A DNA stretch of 64,000 nucleotides from positions 3,854,636-3,918,635 of the forward strand of contig NZ_CACVAO010000001.1 of NCBI RefSeq assembly GCF_902726645.1. The letters are read 5' to 3'. This stretch comes from Halobacillus ihumii (GTDB taxonomy: Bacteria > Bacillota > Bacilli > Bacillales > Halobacillaceae). The first letter of the stretch is position 1, and every line of letters starts with the position of its first letter. The position numbers and the translations under genes are program-made. The notes beneath the pieces are model-generated. The model had not been told where the DNA came from, searched no databases, and saw only the letters and a list, made by a program, of their open reading frames with translations. This document shows, in pieces, positions 37,636-47,637 of this stretch.

Positions 37636-38412
37636 ATGGAAATCTATCAGCATTTCAGAGAAGATGAGCGTCCATTTATCGATCAAGTGATCTCCTGGGA
37701 GAATGATGTGGAGATGCGCTATGAACGAAAAGAAAGTGATTTTCTAAACCCCCGGGAACAACAGATCGTAAGTGCAGTTATGGGAAATAATCCTGTGCTG
37801 CAATGGAGCTTATACGGCGGATCAGAAGCCAGTGAGAGAAAACGAGCGATTATAGCTCCTGAATATGAAGTCATTAATGACCAGGACTTCCAAGTTGTGC
37901 TGTTGGAAGCAAGTTATCCTGATAAGTTTATGACACTTGAGCACCGGGATGTACTTGGGGCGTTTATGTCACTAGGCATTCGCAGGGAAAAACTCGGTGA
38001 CCTTATTGTTCAAAATGGATGGATTCACATTGTGGCAGCTTCCGAAATCAGTGAATACATATGTATGAATTTTACCGGCGTGAAAAAAGCAAAAGTAAGC
38101 TTCGAGCCAAAGCCGCTTAACTCGTTGATGGAAAGTAACGACGTGTGGCAGTCGAAAGACGCTACGTTAAGCTCATTAAGGCTAGATGTCGTTGTAAAAG
38201 AAATATACGGCGTATCTCGAAAAAAGGCAGCAATGTATATTGAGGCGGGGCATGTGAAGGTCAATTTTAAAATAGTAGAAAGCCCATCCTTTCTTATAGA
38301 AGCAGGAGATCTCCTTTCTGTCCGGGGAAGCGGAAGAAGCAGAGTAGACCAAATTAATGGCATGACGAAGAAAGAAAAATATCGTGTGACGATTTCTAAA
38401 TTAATTGGATGA
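37636..38412 (+). CDS. ylmH: YlmH, S4-domain RNA-binding protein
   Basis: 258-residue protein with a C-terminal S4 domain (about 180-240, SSLRLDVVVKEIYGVSRKKAAMYIEAGHVKVN). B. subtilis YlmH binds stalled 50S subunits with peptidyl-tRNA and provides a rescue route parallel to RqcH. RqcH is also present in this window at 59292-61001. ATG 37636 follows GGTGGTGAT. Confidence 0.94.
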   Translation: MEIYQHFREDERPFIDQVISWENDVEMRYERKESDFLNPREQQIVSAVMGNNPVLQWSLYGGSEASERKRAIIAPEYEVINDQDFQVVLLEASYPDKFMTLEHRDVLGAFMSLGIRREKLGDLIVQNGWIHIVAASEISEYICMNFTGVKKAKVSFEPKPLNSLMESNDVWQSKDATLSSLRLDVVVKEIYGVSRKKAAMYIEAGHVKVNFKIVESPSFLIEAGDLLSVRGSGRSRVDQINGMTKKEKYRVTISKLIG

Positions 38413-38491
38413 ATTTAGAGGAATTACACGAATGACTGTCGAAAGAAGTAACTAGTGCTATTTGTATCGAACTTATAGGGAGGTGGCCGGT

Positions 38492-39001
38492 GTGCCTTTA
38501 ACACCACTTGATATTCACAATAAAGAATTTACACGCGGGTTCAGGGGATATGATGAGGATGAAGTCAATGAATTTCTAGATCAAGTCATCAAAGATTATG
38601 AAATCGTCATTCGTAAGAAGAAAGAACTCGAACGTGAAGTCGAACAGATGAATGAACGTCTAGGTCACTTCAACACAATTGAAACCACGCTGAATAAATC
38701 CATTCTTGTTGCGCAGGAAACCGCGGAAGAAGTTAAAAATAGCGCGACGAAAGAATCTAAACTTATCGTACGCGAAGCAGAAAAAAATGCAGACCGGATT
38801 ATTAATGAGGCTTTAGAGAAATCCAGAAGAATTTCAGTAGAAGTTGAAGAAATGAAGAAACAAGCTAAAGTGTTTAAGATGAGGCTGCGCATGCTCGTTG
38901 AAGCACAAGTGGATATGATTGATAATGATGACTGGGATCATCTCTTTGAAACTGAATTTGATGAAGAAATTGACTTAAAAGAAGAGCTGGCAAATAAATA
39001 A
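38492..39001 (+). CDS. divIVA: DivIVA, polar and septal coiled-coil protein
   Basis: 169-residue protein that senses negative membrane curvature and recruits MinJ/MinCD and, in sporulation, RacA. The N-terminal domain is PLTPLDIHNKEFTRGFRGYDEDEVNEFLDQV, followed by a long coiled coil (about 30-140). The start is GTG 38492, 6 bases after GGAGGTG; the TTG at 38462 lies before the ribosome site and is rejected. T-box-controlled ileS follows. Confidence 0.96.
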   Translation: MPLTPLDIHNKEFTRGFRGYDEDEVNEFLDQVIKDYEIVIRKKKELEREVEQMNERLGHFNTIETTLNKSILVAQETAEEVKNSATKESKLIVREAEKNADRIINEALEKSRRISVEVEEMKKQAKVFKMRLRMLVEAQVDMIDNDDWDHLFETEFDEEIDLKEELANK

Positions 39002-39004
39002 CAC

Positions 39005-39033
39005 TTGACTTCTTGAACGGGATTACATATAAT
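39005..39033 (+). promoter_or_regulatory. Sigma-A promoter for ileS
   Basis: TTGACT (39005-39010), 17-bp spacer, TATAAT (39028-39033). Confidence 0.9.
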
Positions 39034-39065
39034 GCATAAGCATAAAGTGAAACTCCCATGTCTAT

Positions 39066-39341
39066 TTGGCCGGGATAATTGAATATGAATCAAACGATGA
39101 TAGGGAAAGTACGTCAGGGATGCAGGGACTCTTGAAGCGATTCGGTGATGGTGGAAGACCGAAGCTTGCCTCTGTTGGAAAATCCCCCTTGAGTTACTAC
39201 GTCGAACCTTGTAGCAGTAGATGTAGTCGAGTCATTCACGATACGAATAAGACAAGTGAATCAGCTGCGTTCCAGCTGATTGATTAGGGTGGTAACGCGA
39301 GCCTTCTCGTCCCTTTATTAGGGATGAGAAGGCTTTTTTAT
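39066..39341 (+). promoter_or_regulatory. T-box leader of ileS
   Basis: tRNA-sensing leader. The T-box AGGGTGGTAACGCG is at 39286-39299; its TGGT pairs with the ACCA end of uncharged tRNA. The Stem I distal region reads GGTGATGGTGGAAGACCG (about 39141-39160). A terminator with arms CCTTCTCGTCCC and GGGATGAGAAGG (39302-39335) and a T-run follows. ATC at 39182-39184 is a candidate isoleucine specifier codon. When tRNA-Ile is uncharged the antiterminator forms and ileS is read. Confidence 0.93.
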
Positions 39342-39461
39342 CGTCATTAGATATCCATTTAAAGGCAGGATCATTTTGCTGGCAAGCGAAGTTGGGTAGC
39401 CCGTTTCCCGGCACCCAGGCAGCTTGCGATTTAGTTCTATGAAAACGAAGGAGGAGCATCT

Positions 39462-42212
39462 ATGAATTACAAAGAAACATTGCTGATGCCTAAAACAGAA
39501 TTTCCGATGCGAGGCAATTTACCGAATCGTGAACCGGAAATGCAGAAAACGTGGGAAGAATTAAATATTTATCAGGAAGTCCAAAAACGAACAGAGGGAC
39601 GTCCGTTGTTCGTGCTGCATGATGGACCTCCCTACGCCAACGGAAGCCTGCACATGGGGCATGCGTTAAATAAGTCACTAAAAGATTTTATTGTACGATA
39701 TAAATCCATGGCCGGCTACCATGCTCCATACGTTCCTGGCTGGGATACGCACGGGTTGCCAATCGAATCAGCGTTAGCTAAGAAAAAGGTAGATCGCAAA
39801 AAAATGTCTGTTGCGGAATTCCGTGAGCGCTGTGCCGAGTATGCTCTAGGTCAGCTTGACAGTCAGCGAAAAGAATTTAAACGTATGGGTGTTCGCGGTG
39901 ACTGGGATAACCCTTATATTACATTAAATAAAGATTATGAGGCCGAACAAATTAAGGTATTCGGCGACATGGCTAAGAAAGGATATATTTATAAAGGTCT
40001 TAAGCCAGTTTTCTGGTCTCCATCTTCTGAATCTGCTTTAGCTGAAGCAGAAATTGAATATCAGGATAAGCGTTCTCCATCTATTTATGTAGCGTTTGAC
40101 GTTAAAGATGGTAAAGGACTACTGGAAGGCGATGAAAAGTTTATCATCTGGACGACAACGCCTTGGACGATTCCGTCTAACTTAGGGATTGCTTTAAATC
40201 CGGGCTATGATTACGCAGTCGTTCAAGTCGGTCAAAATAAATTTATCATTGCTCGCGATTTGCTAGACACAGTAGCTGAAAAGCTTGAGTGGACAGATTA
40301 TGAAGTGAAACAGATTTTCAAAGGAAAAGAAGCGGATCGTATAACCGCCAAACATCCATTGTATGATCGTGAATCACTAGTCGTTCTAGGGGACCACGTT
40401 ACCGTCGACGGTGGTACGGGATGTGTGCACACTGCCCCAGGTCACGGGGAAGATGACTTCTGGGTAGGGCAGCAGTATGGTCTTGATGTGCTTTGCCCTG
40501 TCGATCATAAAGGTGTCTTCACAGAGGAAGCTCCGGGGTATGAAGGAATGTTCTATGATAAAGCTAACAAACCGATCACGGATGAGCTGAAAGAATCAGG
40601 TGCCTTGTTAAGCCTTGAATTTATTACACACTCCTATCCGCACGATTGGCGTACGAAGAAGCCGACTATTTTCCGGGCTACGGATCAATGGTTTGCTTCA
40701 ATTAAAGATTTCCGTGAAGAACTATTGGAGGAAATCAATCAGGTAAAATGGACGCCTAAATGGGGAGAAACCCGTTTGTATAATATGGTTCGCGACCGTC
40801 AGGACTGGTGTATTTCCCGTCAGCGCACGTGGGGCGTGCCGATCCCTGTCTTCTATGCTGAAAATGGCACACCTATTATTACAGATGAGACAATTACTCA
40901 CGTATCTGAGCTGTTCCGTGAACACGGTTCTAATGTCTGGTTTGAGCGTGAAGCGAAAGACTTGCTTCCTGAAGGATTTACGTCAGAATATAGTCCAAAT
41001 GGTGAGTTTACGAAAGAGACGGATATTATGGACGTATGGTTTGATTCTGGATCTTCCCATCAAGGTGTCCTGCATCAAAGGGAAGAGCTGAATCGCCCTG
41101 CTGATCTTTATCTCGAAGGATCCGACCAATACAGAGGCTGGTTTAACTCTTCGTTATCGACCTCTGTTGCAGTTACAGGAAAGGCACCGTTCAAAGGTAT
41201 CCTGAGTCATGGATTTGCTCTTGATGGAAATGGACGCAAGATGAGTAAGTCGCTTGGAAATGTCATCATTCCTGACAAAGTGATGAAACAGCTTGGTGCT
41301 GATATTATTCGTCTTTGGGTTGCCTCTGCGGATTATCAAGCTGATGTGAGAATTTCTGATAAAATTTTAAAACAAGTAGCTGAAGTTTACCGTAAAGTTC
41401 GTAATACCTTCCGCTTTTTACTCGGTAATCTGCACGATTTTGATCCAACCACAGACATGGTTAGCGACGAGAAGCTCCAGGAAGTGGATCAATATATGCT
41501 GCATCGTCTCCATACGCTTGTAGATGACGTTCGCCATGCATATGATGACTACGAGTTTTCGGTAGTTTATAACAAGGTACACAATTTCTGTACCATTGAT
41601 CTAAGTTCATTCTATTTAGACTTTGCTAAAGATATTCTGTATATTGAAGCGAAAAATCATCCTTACCGTCGCAGCATCCAGACGGTTTATTATAAGATTT
41701 TAACTTCTCTCGTGAAGCTGATGTCACCGATTATCCCGCATACGGCTGATGAGACTTGGCGCTTTATTCTAGGAGCAGATGCAGCTAGTGTCCAGCTGAC
41801 GGATATGCCGGAAGCCAATGATCCTGTCGATGCGTCACTCGTTGAGAAATGGGATCACTTCATGGAAGTACGCGATGACGTGTTAAAAGCACTTGAAGTC
41901 GCTCGTAATGAAAAAGTGATCGGAAAATCACTTGAGGCTCGTGTGACTCTGATACCTAAGGATGACAAAACCCGTGAAGTCCTTACGAGCATTGAGCACC
42001 TCCATCAGCTTCTGATTGTATCGGACGCAACCGTTGCGACGGAGGCAAAAGAAGCTCAATCTTATGAGCATGTGGACGTAGAAGTTGTGAAGCATGACGG
42101 GGAAAAATGTGAGCGCTGCTGGGTATCCTCTGATGATATTGGAAAAGATCAGAATCATCCAGAATTGTGTGTGCGTTGTGCAACCGTTGTGAAAGAACAT
42201 TACGAAGTGTAA
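39462..42212 (+). CDS. ileS: Isoleucyl-tRNA synthetase
   Basis: 916-residue class I synthetase. The HIGH-type motif is HMGH at 64-67 and KMSKS is at 593-597. The editing (CP1) domain has the [11 protein letters not shown] block. A C-terminal zinc site CERCW...CVRC is present. This is the bacterial IleS1 type, sensitive in other species to mupirocin. AAGGAGGAG precedes the ATG. Expression depends on the T-box. Confidence 0.98.
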   Translation: MNYKETLLMPKTEFPMRGNLPNREPEMQKTWEELNIYQEVQKRTEGRPLFVLHDGPPYANGSLHMGHALNKSLKDFIVRYKSMAGYHAPYVPGWDTHGLPIESALAKKKVDRKKMSVAEFRERCAEYALGQLDSQRKEFKRMGVRGDWDNPYITLNKDYEAEQIKVFGDMAKKGYIYKGLKPVFWSPSSESALAEAEIEYQDKRSPSIYVAFDVKDGKGLLEGDEKFIIWTTTPWTIPSNLGIALNPGYDYAVVQVGQNKFIIARDLLDTVAEKLEWTDYEVKQIFKGKEADRITAKHPLYDRESLVVLGDHVTVDGGTGCVHTAPGHGEDDFWVGQQYGLDVLCPVDHKGVFTEEAPGYEGMFYDKANKPITDELKESGALLSLEFITHSYPHDWRTKKPTIFRATDQWFASIKDFREELLEEINQVKWTPKWGETRLYNMVRDRQDWCISRQRTWGVPIPVFYAENGTPIITDETITHVSELFREHGSNVWFEREAKDLLPEGFTSEYSPNGEFTKETDIMDVWFDSGSSHQGVLHQREELNRPADLYLEGSDQYRGWFNSSLSTSVAVTGKAPFKGILSHGFALDGNGRKMSKSLGNVIIPDKVMKQLGADIIRLWVASADYQADVRISDKILKQVAEVYRKVRNTFRFLLGNLHDFDPTTDMVSDEKLQEVDQYMLHRLHTLVDDVRHAYDDYEFSVVYNKVHNFCTIDLSSFYLDFAKDILYIEAKNHPYRRSIQTVYYKILTSLVKLMSPIIPHTADETWRFILGADAASVQLTDMPEANDPVDASLVEKWDHFMEVRDDVLKALEVARNEKVIGKSLEARVTLIPKDDKTREVLTSIEHLHQLLIVSDATVATEAKEAQSYEHVDVEVVKHDGEKCERCWVSSDDIGKDQNHPELCVRCATVVKEHYEV

Positions 42213-42218
42213 ATAAAG

Positions 42219-42254
42219 TGTGCCGCTCTCGTTGATGGGGCGGCACATTTTTTT
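42219..42254 (+). terminator. Terminator after ileS
   Basis: TGTGCCGC / GCGGCACA stem followed by seven Ts. Confidence 0.9.
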
Positions 42255-42304
42255 GTGTGAAGGGGGCAGACTCTGGCCATTGGGTAGAATAACTGATCGC
42301 TAGA

Positions 42305-42500
42305 GCCGAATCCCCGTGTGTTAAGGCCGAACCTCCGTGTGTTAGGGGCGAACTCTCATGCGCTAGGTCCGAACCCCCGCGCGCCAGGGTCGAGCCCCTG
42401 CGAGCTAAGTCCGAACCTCCACGCGCTAGGGTCGAGCCTCCGTGAGCTAGGTCCGAACCTCCGCACGCCAGGGTCGAACCCTCATGTGCTAAGTCCGAAC
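42305..42500. repeat. 21-bp tandem repeat array, nine units plus partial
   Basis: Nine consecutive 21-bp units start every 21 bases from 42305 to 42473, with a partial tenth at 42494-42500. Each has YCGARCC near its start and a GCGC/GAGC/GTGC-YA end. From the fourth unit on they alternate between TCCGAAC and GTCGARC starts, a 42-bp higher order. The 21-bp period keeps a frame open on the plus strand (heptapeptides like LGPNLRA), but there is no ribosome binding site, so coding is unlikely. GC content is much higher than around it. Confidence 0.9.
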
Positions 42501-42559
42501 GAGCTACCCGGCCCCCAGATCAAATCCATAGTGTCAATTTCACTAGACCGAACGATACT

Positions 42560-42598
42560 AAAAAGCCCTAACCTCTGATTCAGAAGTTAGGGCTTTTG
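42560..42598 (-). terminator. Terminator after terC
   Basis: AAAAGCCCTAAC / GTTAGGGCTTTT stem; the A-run on the plus strand gives a T-tail for minus-strand RNA from terC. Confidence 0.9.
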
Positions 42599-42621
42599 CA
42601 TAAGTTTTAATGAAATGACTT

Positions 42622-43398
42622 CTAATTAGAATTAGAATACTCTTTCTGTGACTTGCTCTTATCAGAAAGGAACCAGCCGCCGATTGCGATGGTAAGTAGT
42701 ACGGTCCAGAAAATAATTGTCCAAATTGTGCTGTGAGCAAATGTTTCTGGCAGTATGCCGACATTGTGGTGGGACAGTGTAATAATAGCTAGTTTCACAC
42801 CTACCCATGTCACGATCAAATAGGCTGCTGTCTCTAAGCCAGGACGTTTTTCAAGAAGTTGTACAAACCAGTTGGCTGCAAATTTAATAAGTACCAGTCC
42901 TGCGATCGTGGCGATGACGATTACCGCATATTTACCGCCATCCATTCCTCCAAACTGGGGAAGTGGTGTAGCTGGTAATGTTACGGCAAGGGCCACGGCT
43001 GCCAGGATAGAATCGATCGCAAAAGCCACATCGGCAATCCCGATTTTTGCTACAGTAGGCCAGAAACCGGCTCCAGCTTTATCTTCCTCACTTTCTTCAC
43101 CTTCATTTTTCTTAACGAAAAATGTAGCATATACGTGTTTGACACCGAGGTAGATAAGGTAAGCTGCTCCAATTGCCTGAACTTGCCAGACACCTGCCAA
43201 AAATGAGATTAGGAAGATGGCAGCGAATCGGAAAATAAAGGCCATAAGAATACCATAGTCGATCGCACGTTTTTTCTCATTTTCTGGTAAGTGCTTGGCG
43301 ATCACCGCAAGCACAAGGGCGTTATCAGCAGATAAGATACCCTCCAGACCAATTAACACCAGTAAGGTCCAGCCATATTCCAGCCAGATTGATTCCAT
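42622..43398 (-). CDS. TerC family membrane protein (YkoY/YceF-like), predicted Mn exporter
   Basis: 258-residue protein with about seven membrane helices. The conserved acidic helices are EGILSADNALVLAV near the N-terminus and GIADVAFAIDSILAAVA in the middle; the paired Asp/Asn residues are characteristic of TerC. Related Bacillus proteins export manganese or metallate exoenzymes. ATG 43398 follows AAAGGAG; an extension to 43488 would enter the riboswitch and is rejected. The Mn-type riboswitch upstream supports a manganese role. It interrupts the usual ileS-lspA spacing. Confidence 0.9.
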   Translation of the reverse strand: MESIWLEYGWTLLVLIGLEGILSADNALVLAVIAKHLPENEKKRAIDYGILMAFIFRFAAIFLISFLAGVWQVQAIGAAYLIYLGVKHVYATFFVKKNEGEESEEDKAGAGFWPTVAKIGIADVAFAIDSILAAVALAVTLPATPLPQFGGMDGGKYAVIVIATIAGLVLIKFAANWFVQLLEKRPGLETAAYLIVTWVGVKLAIITLSHHNVGILPETFAHSTIWTIIFWTVLLTIAIGGWFLSDKSKSQKEYSNSN

Positions 43399-43464
43399 GT
43401 TGATTTCTCCTTTCAAGACGACAATATAAGATGAATGCATTTCCAAGTTGAACTGGTATAGACC

Positions 43465-43606
43465 ACAAAAAACAAGACCTTTCACCATTCAACATGGTCA
43501 AAGGTCTTGCTAACAATACCGTAGTTGCCAGTAATGCCGAGAATGATTTTACCCACTCTGTAATGACGACAGTTACTGTTAAAGCTACTCCCCTTTGGAA
43601 TTCTAT
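43465..43606 (-). promoter_or_regulatory. yybP-ykoY (manganese) riboswitch with terminator
   Basis: Read on the minus strand, the leader starts with AAAGGGGAGTAGC (near 43597-43583), the hallmark 5' part of yybP-ykoY RNAs, and ends in a strong hairpin. The arms are CAAGACCTTT and AAAGGTCTTG (43473-43509), followed by TTTTTTGT. Mn2+ binding would favour reading through into terC. Leader position and target gene agree with the family. Confidence 0.9.
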
Positions 43607-43610
43607 GATT

Positions 43611-43639
43611 AGTTAACCACGTTAGGCACCATAAGTCAA
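43611..43639 (-). promoter_or_regulatory. Promoter of the terC riboswitch
   Basis: On the minus strand TTGACT (43639-43634), 17-bp spacer, TTAACT (43616-43611), directly before the riboswitch. Confidence 0.7.
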
Positions 43640-43792
43640 TAATTTTTCCCTGAGGTTATTAAACTAATTGTAGACAAAACATGGGCCTGATGAATGCCGA
43701 GCTAGTCTGAGTGAAGACATGTGACCCTGGTCTCTCCGCTTCCTTTCATTTTATGATACAATAACAAAGGAAAATAATAATGGAGGCCGGTT

Positions 43793-44266
43793 ATGTACAT
43801 ATTCTATTTGATTGCTGCTGCGATTATCGTGCTTGATCAACTGACTAAGTGGATTATTGTACGAACTATGGAGATACGTGAATCCATTCCTGTTATTGAG
43901 AACTTCTTTTACATCACCTCCCATCGAAATCAAGGGGCGGCCTGGGGAATCCTGCAGGGTCAAATGTGGTTTTTCTACATTGTTACCGTCATCGTAATTG
44001 GTGTGATTATTTATTATATGGGTCAATACGCGAAACAAAGCAGCTTCGTGGGAGTGGCTCTAGCCTTAATACTAGGCGGTGCAATTGGGAACTTCATTGA
44101 TCGGTTATTTCGAAAAGAAGTCGTTGATTTTCTTAATTTCTATATTGGAAACTATAATTTTCCGATCTTTAATGTCGCGGATTCATCACTCGTTGTAGGC
44201 GTGATCTTTGTGCTCATTGCTACATTTATTGATGAACGACGCCAGAAAAAAGGAGTAAAAGCATGA
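43793..44266 (+). CDS. lspA: LspA, prolipoprotein signal peptidase II
   Basis: 157-residue, four-helix membrane aspartic protease that cleaves lipoprotein signal peptides after lipid attachment. Catalytic aspartates are Asp103 in GNFIDR and Asp130 in FNVADS. TGGAGG precedes ATG 43793. The stop overlaps rluD by four bases. Confidence 0.97.
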   Translation: MYIFYLIAAAIIVLDQLTKWIIVRTMEIRESIPVIENFFYITSHRNQGAAWGILQGQMWFFYIVTVIVIGVIIYYMGQYAKQSSFVGVALALILGGAIGNFIDRLFRKEVVDFLNFYIGNYNFPIFNVADSSLVVGVIFVLIATFIDERRQKKGVKA

Positions 44267-45171
44267 GTGAAACTTATCAGGCGAAAGATACTGACCAATC
44301 CAAAAGAATTGATAAATTGTTAGCGGACATCATCGACGATGCTTCCAGGTCCCAAGTGCAGGGCTGGTTAAAAGAGGATCTCGTATTAGTCAACGAACAA
44401 CCTGTCAAAAGTAATTACAAAATTCAAGCGGGAGATGTGATTACCTGGACAATCCCTGAACCCAAGCCATTAGAGCTAAAGGCAGAAAACATCGATCTTG
44501 AAATTGTGTATGAGGATCGTGATGTAATTGTTGTCAATAAGCCTTCTGGGATGGTCGTTCACCCTTCAGCCGGCCATGAGAGTGGAACGCTCGTGAACGC
44601 CTTGCTGTATCATTGTGATGATTTGTCAGGAATCAATGGCGTAGAGCGTCTGGGTATTGTGCATCGGATTGATAAAGATACGAGTGGACTATTGATGGTG
44701 GCCAAAAATGATCGTGCTCATGAGTCTCTTGTTACACAACTTAGGGACAAAACAGTGGAACGAAAATATATAGCAATTGTTCACGGGTCGATCTCTCATG
44801 AATATGGCACGATCGATGCTCCGATTGGACGTGATACGAAAGACCGTCAGCGTATGGCAGTCGTTGAAGGAGGCCGAGATGCGGTCACACACTTCAAAGT
44901 ACTTGATCATTTTCCTGAATTCACTCTCGTTGAATGTACATTGGAGACGGGAAGAACCCATCAAATTCGTGTTCATATGCGCTATATTAATCATCCGCTG
45001 GCAGGTGACCCTAAATACGGTCCGCGAAAAACGCTTGATTTGAACGGACAAGCCCTTCATGCGAAAACCTTGGGATTTGATCACCCCACGTCAGGCGAGC
45101 GGTTGACGTTTGAAATTGAACCACCAGCGGAATTCACGAAAACCATTCAACATCTAAGAAATAGAAGTTGA
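44263..45171 (+). CDS. RluD-type 23S rRNA pseudouridine synthase (YlyB)
   Basis: 302 residues with an N-terminal S4 domain (about 13-60) and an RluA/RluD catalytic domain. The catalytic aspartate is Asp137 in [13 protein letters not shown]. Predicted to make pseudouridines in helix 69 of 23S rRNA. Coupled to lspA (ATGA overlap). The pyr promoter -35 overlaps its stop codon. Confidence 0.93.
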   Translation: MSETYQAKDTDQSKRIDKLLADIIDDASRSQVQGWLKEDLVLVNEQPVKSNYKIQAGDVITWTIPEPKPLELKAENIDLEIVYEDRDVIVVNKPSGMVVHPSAGHESGTLVNALLYHCDDLSGINGVERLGIVHRIDKDTSGLLMVAKNDRAHESLVTQLRDKTVERKYIAIVHGSISHEYGTIDAPIGRDTKDRQRMAVVEGGRDAVTHFKVLDHFPEFTLVECTLETGRTHQIRVHMRYINHPLAGDPKYGPRKTLDLNGQALHAKTLGFDHPTSGERLTFEIEPPAEFTKTIQHLRNRS

Positions 45172-45196
45172 CAAATCTCTGCAAGTTTGCCATAAT
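45168..45196 (+). promoter_or_regulatory. Sigma-A promoter of the pyr operon
   Basis: TTGACA (45168-45173), 17-bp spacer, CATAAT (45191-45196). Confidence 0.92.
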
Positions 45197-45227
45197 TCCT
45201 ATTAGAATAAAATAGTCCTTTAATGAT

Positions 45228-45873
<646 letters not shown>

Positions 45874-45896
45874 ATAGATGTTACACCTTTAATGGA

Positions 45897-45987
45897 AGTC
45901 CCGTGAGGCTTAAAAGGTCGTAAATGAAAAGCGCGTCCACCGATGCGCCCACCTCTTTGCGTACCTTTATGCAAAGAGGTTTTTTTA
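45897..45987 (+). promoter_or_regulatory. PyrR attenuator 2, between pyrR and pyrP
   Basis: Binding loop AAGTCCCGTGAGGCT at 45897-45910 followed by TAAAAGG. The terminator ACCTCTTTGC / GCAAAGAGGT with seven Ts ends at 45987. Nearly identical to attenuator 1. Confidence 0.92.
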
Positions 45988-45990
45988 TAC

Positions 45991-46053
45991 GAAAAGCGGA
46001 GAGGGGCGTTTAGACCTGACACGCATAAGCGGAGCGGGGCGCTTAGAGAATTC
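45991..46053. repeat. Two imperfect direct repeats (AAGCGGAG...GGGCG type)
   Basis: AAAGCGGAGAGGGGCGTTTAG (first 20 shown by position 45993-46012) and TAAGCGGAGCGGGGCGCTTAG (46026-46046) repeat about 33 bp apart. They lie between the attenuator terminator and the pyrP ribosome binding site. This resembles a short repeat seen widely between genes in Bacillaceae. Confidence 0.6.
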
Positions 46054-46107
46054 GACTAAAAACCGCCCGTTCTGCGGAAAACAGCGCAAATAAAAGGAGG
46101 AAATGGT

Positions 46108-47493
46108 ATGAACTCAACAGAAGGAACAATCGGGATTCGAGAAATACCGAAAGCACATAAATGGATCACATTAAGCATTCAGCATCTTTTCGCCATGTTT
46201 GGTGCAACGATACTGGTACCATTTCTAACCGGTTTATCACCAGCCGTCGCACTCGTTTCAAGCGGTTTTGGAACATTGGCTTATCTGCTCATTACAAGAG
46301 GAAGGATTCCAGCTTACCTTGGCTCAAGTTTTGCTTTCATTTATCCTATTGTAGAAGTATCGAAGACAAGCGGTATAGCTGGAGCCATGATTGGCAGCTT
46401 TTTAGCAGGGCTTGTGTACGGAGCAGTGGCCTTACTTATATCCATATTCGGATTAAATTGGCTGATTAAATTACTGCCTCCGGTTGTAGTAGGACCAGTC
46501 ATCATTGTCATTGGCTTAGGACTATCCTCCACGGCAATTGATATGGCCATGTATTTGCCAGGTGAAGGACAAGTGTACAGTGCTACACACTTTACCGTAG
46601 CGCTCGTCACGTTAGGAATTACAATCTTGGCTACCGTCTTTCTAAGAGGATTTTTAAGCCTGCTGCCGATCTTATTCGGAATTATTGGCGGCTATCTGTT
46701 TGCATGGACACAAGGGATTGTCGACACTACTCAGATTCAGGCGGAGTGGCAGAACATTGTATCGGCAGGCTCAATTGGAGGTATTTTTCAAGCACTCTTC
46801 CAGATGCCGGAATTTCTTATCCCATTCAAGGATTTCTCACCGACAGAAGTATTCAGCTGGCATATCGTACTAGTCATGGTGCCTTTTGCTCTCGTAACAA
46901 TTACGGAACATATTGGCGATCAAATGGTATTATCCAAGGTTGTCGGTAAGAACTTTTTAAAGGATCCAGGACTAAACCGATCTATTCTTGGGGATGGTGT
47001 CGCGACGATGATGGCTTCATGCCTTGGGGGTCCGCCGAATACGACGTATGGTGAAAATATCGGGGTCCTGGCTATAACGAAAGTTTACAGCGTGTTTGTC
47101 ATCGGAGGAGCAGCTCTTGTGGCTATCCTATTCGGGTTCATGGGAATGAGCACAGCCGTAATTGGATCAATCCCTTCAGCTGTAATGGGCGGAGTTTCGA
47201 TTCTGCTATTCGGAACGATCGCTTCAAGTGGATTACGGATGTTAATCGACAATCAAGTAGATTTTGGGGAAAAACGTAATTTAATTATCGCGTCCGTTAT
47301 CCTTGTACTAGGAGTTGGCGGCGCATTTATTCAAGTGACAGATGAAGTCCAGATTGCCGGCATGGCGCTAGCAGCGATTGTGGGAGTATTACTAAACCTC
47401 ATTCTTCCTGGAAAAGAAAAAAGTCAGGGGAATGGCCGTATGTTTGAAGAACCTGAAGTGGAACAAGAACAGAAAAATGATGGAGCAGCGTAA
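46108..47493 (+). CDS. pyrP: Uracil permease
   Basis: 461-residue nucleobase transporter of the NCS2 (UraA) family with about 12-14 membrane helices. The block QHLFAMFGATILVPFLTGL and the signature TITEHIGDQMVLSKVVG followed by GGPPNTTYGENIGVLAIT match uracil permeases. Strong AAAGGAGG before ATG 46108. Second gene of the pyr operon; the attenuators on both sides are PyrR-controlled. Confidence 0.96.
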   Translation: MNSTEGTIGIREIPKAHKWITLSIQHLFAMFGATILVPFLTGLSPAVALVSSGFGTLAYLLITRGRIPAYLGSSFAFIYPIVEVSKTSGIAGAMIGSFLAGLVYGAVALLISIFGLNWLIKLLPPVVVGPVIIVIGLGLSSTAIDMAMYLPGEGQVYSATHFTVALVTLGITILATVFLRGFLSLLPILFGIIGGYLFAWTQGIVDTTQIQAEWQNIVSAGSIGGIFQALFQMPEFLIPFKDFSPTEVFSWHIVLVMVPFALVTITEHIGDQMVLSKVVGKNFLKDPGLNRSILGDGVATMMASCLGGPPNTTYGENIGVLAITKVYSVFVIGGAALVAILFGFMGMSTAVIGSIPSAVMGGVSILLFGTIASSGLRMLIDNQVDFGEKRNLIIASVILVLGVGGAFIQVTDEVQIAGMALAAIVGVLLNLILPGKEKSQGNGRMFEEPEVEQEQKNDGAA

Positions 47494-47518
47494 TCTAAAC
47501 CTAAACACGTTTTAACAG

Positions 47519-47613
47519 AGTCCTGTGAGACTTTGAAGGGTGTACTTTGGGCTTAGCTTGTTCGCCTATGGCGACGAAAGCACCCCCGGTATATCCGGAG
47601 GGTGCTTTTGTTG
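47519..47613 (+). promoter_or_regulatory. PyrR attenuator 3, between pyrP and pyrB
   Basis: Binding loop AGTCCTGTGAGACT near 47519-47532, two to three bases different from the other two copies. The terminator AGCACCCCCGG / CCGGAGGGTGCT with TTTTGTTGTTTT is at 47579-47613. Confidence 0.88.
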
Positions 47614-47637
47614 TTTTGACTTTAAGGGGGGAGAATT

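Noticed and set aside
39066..39287. 73-residue open frame upstream of ileS
   Set aside because: The region is a T-box leader with specifier, T-box and terminator; the frame is accidental.
42305..42500. CRISPR array
   Set aside because: The units are contiguous 21-bp repeats with no unique spacers and no cas genes nearby.
42318..42578. 86-residue open frame made of heptapeptide repeats
   Set aside because: It is a by-product of the 21-bp DNA repeat period; there is no ribosome binding site or promoter, and it lies between two terminators.
43399..43488. N-terminal extension of the TerC protein
   Set aside because: It lies within the riboswitch terminator and precedes the real ribosome binding site.
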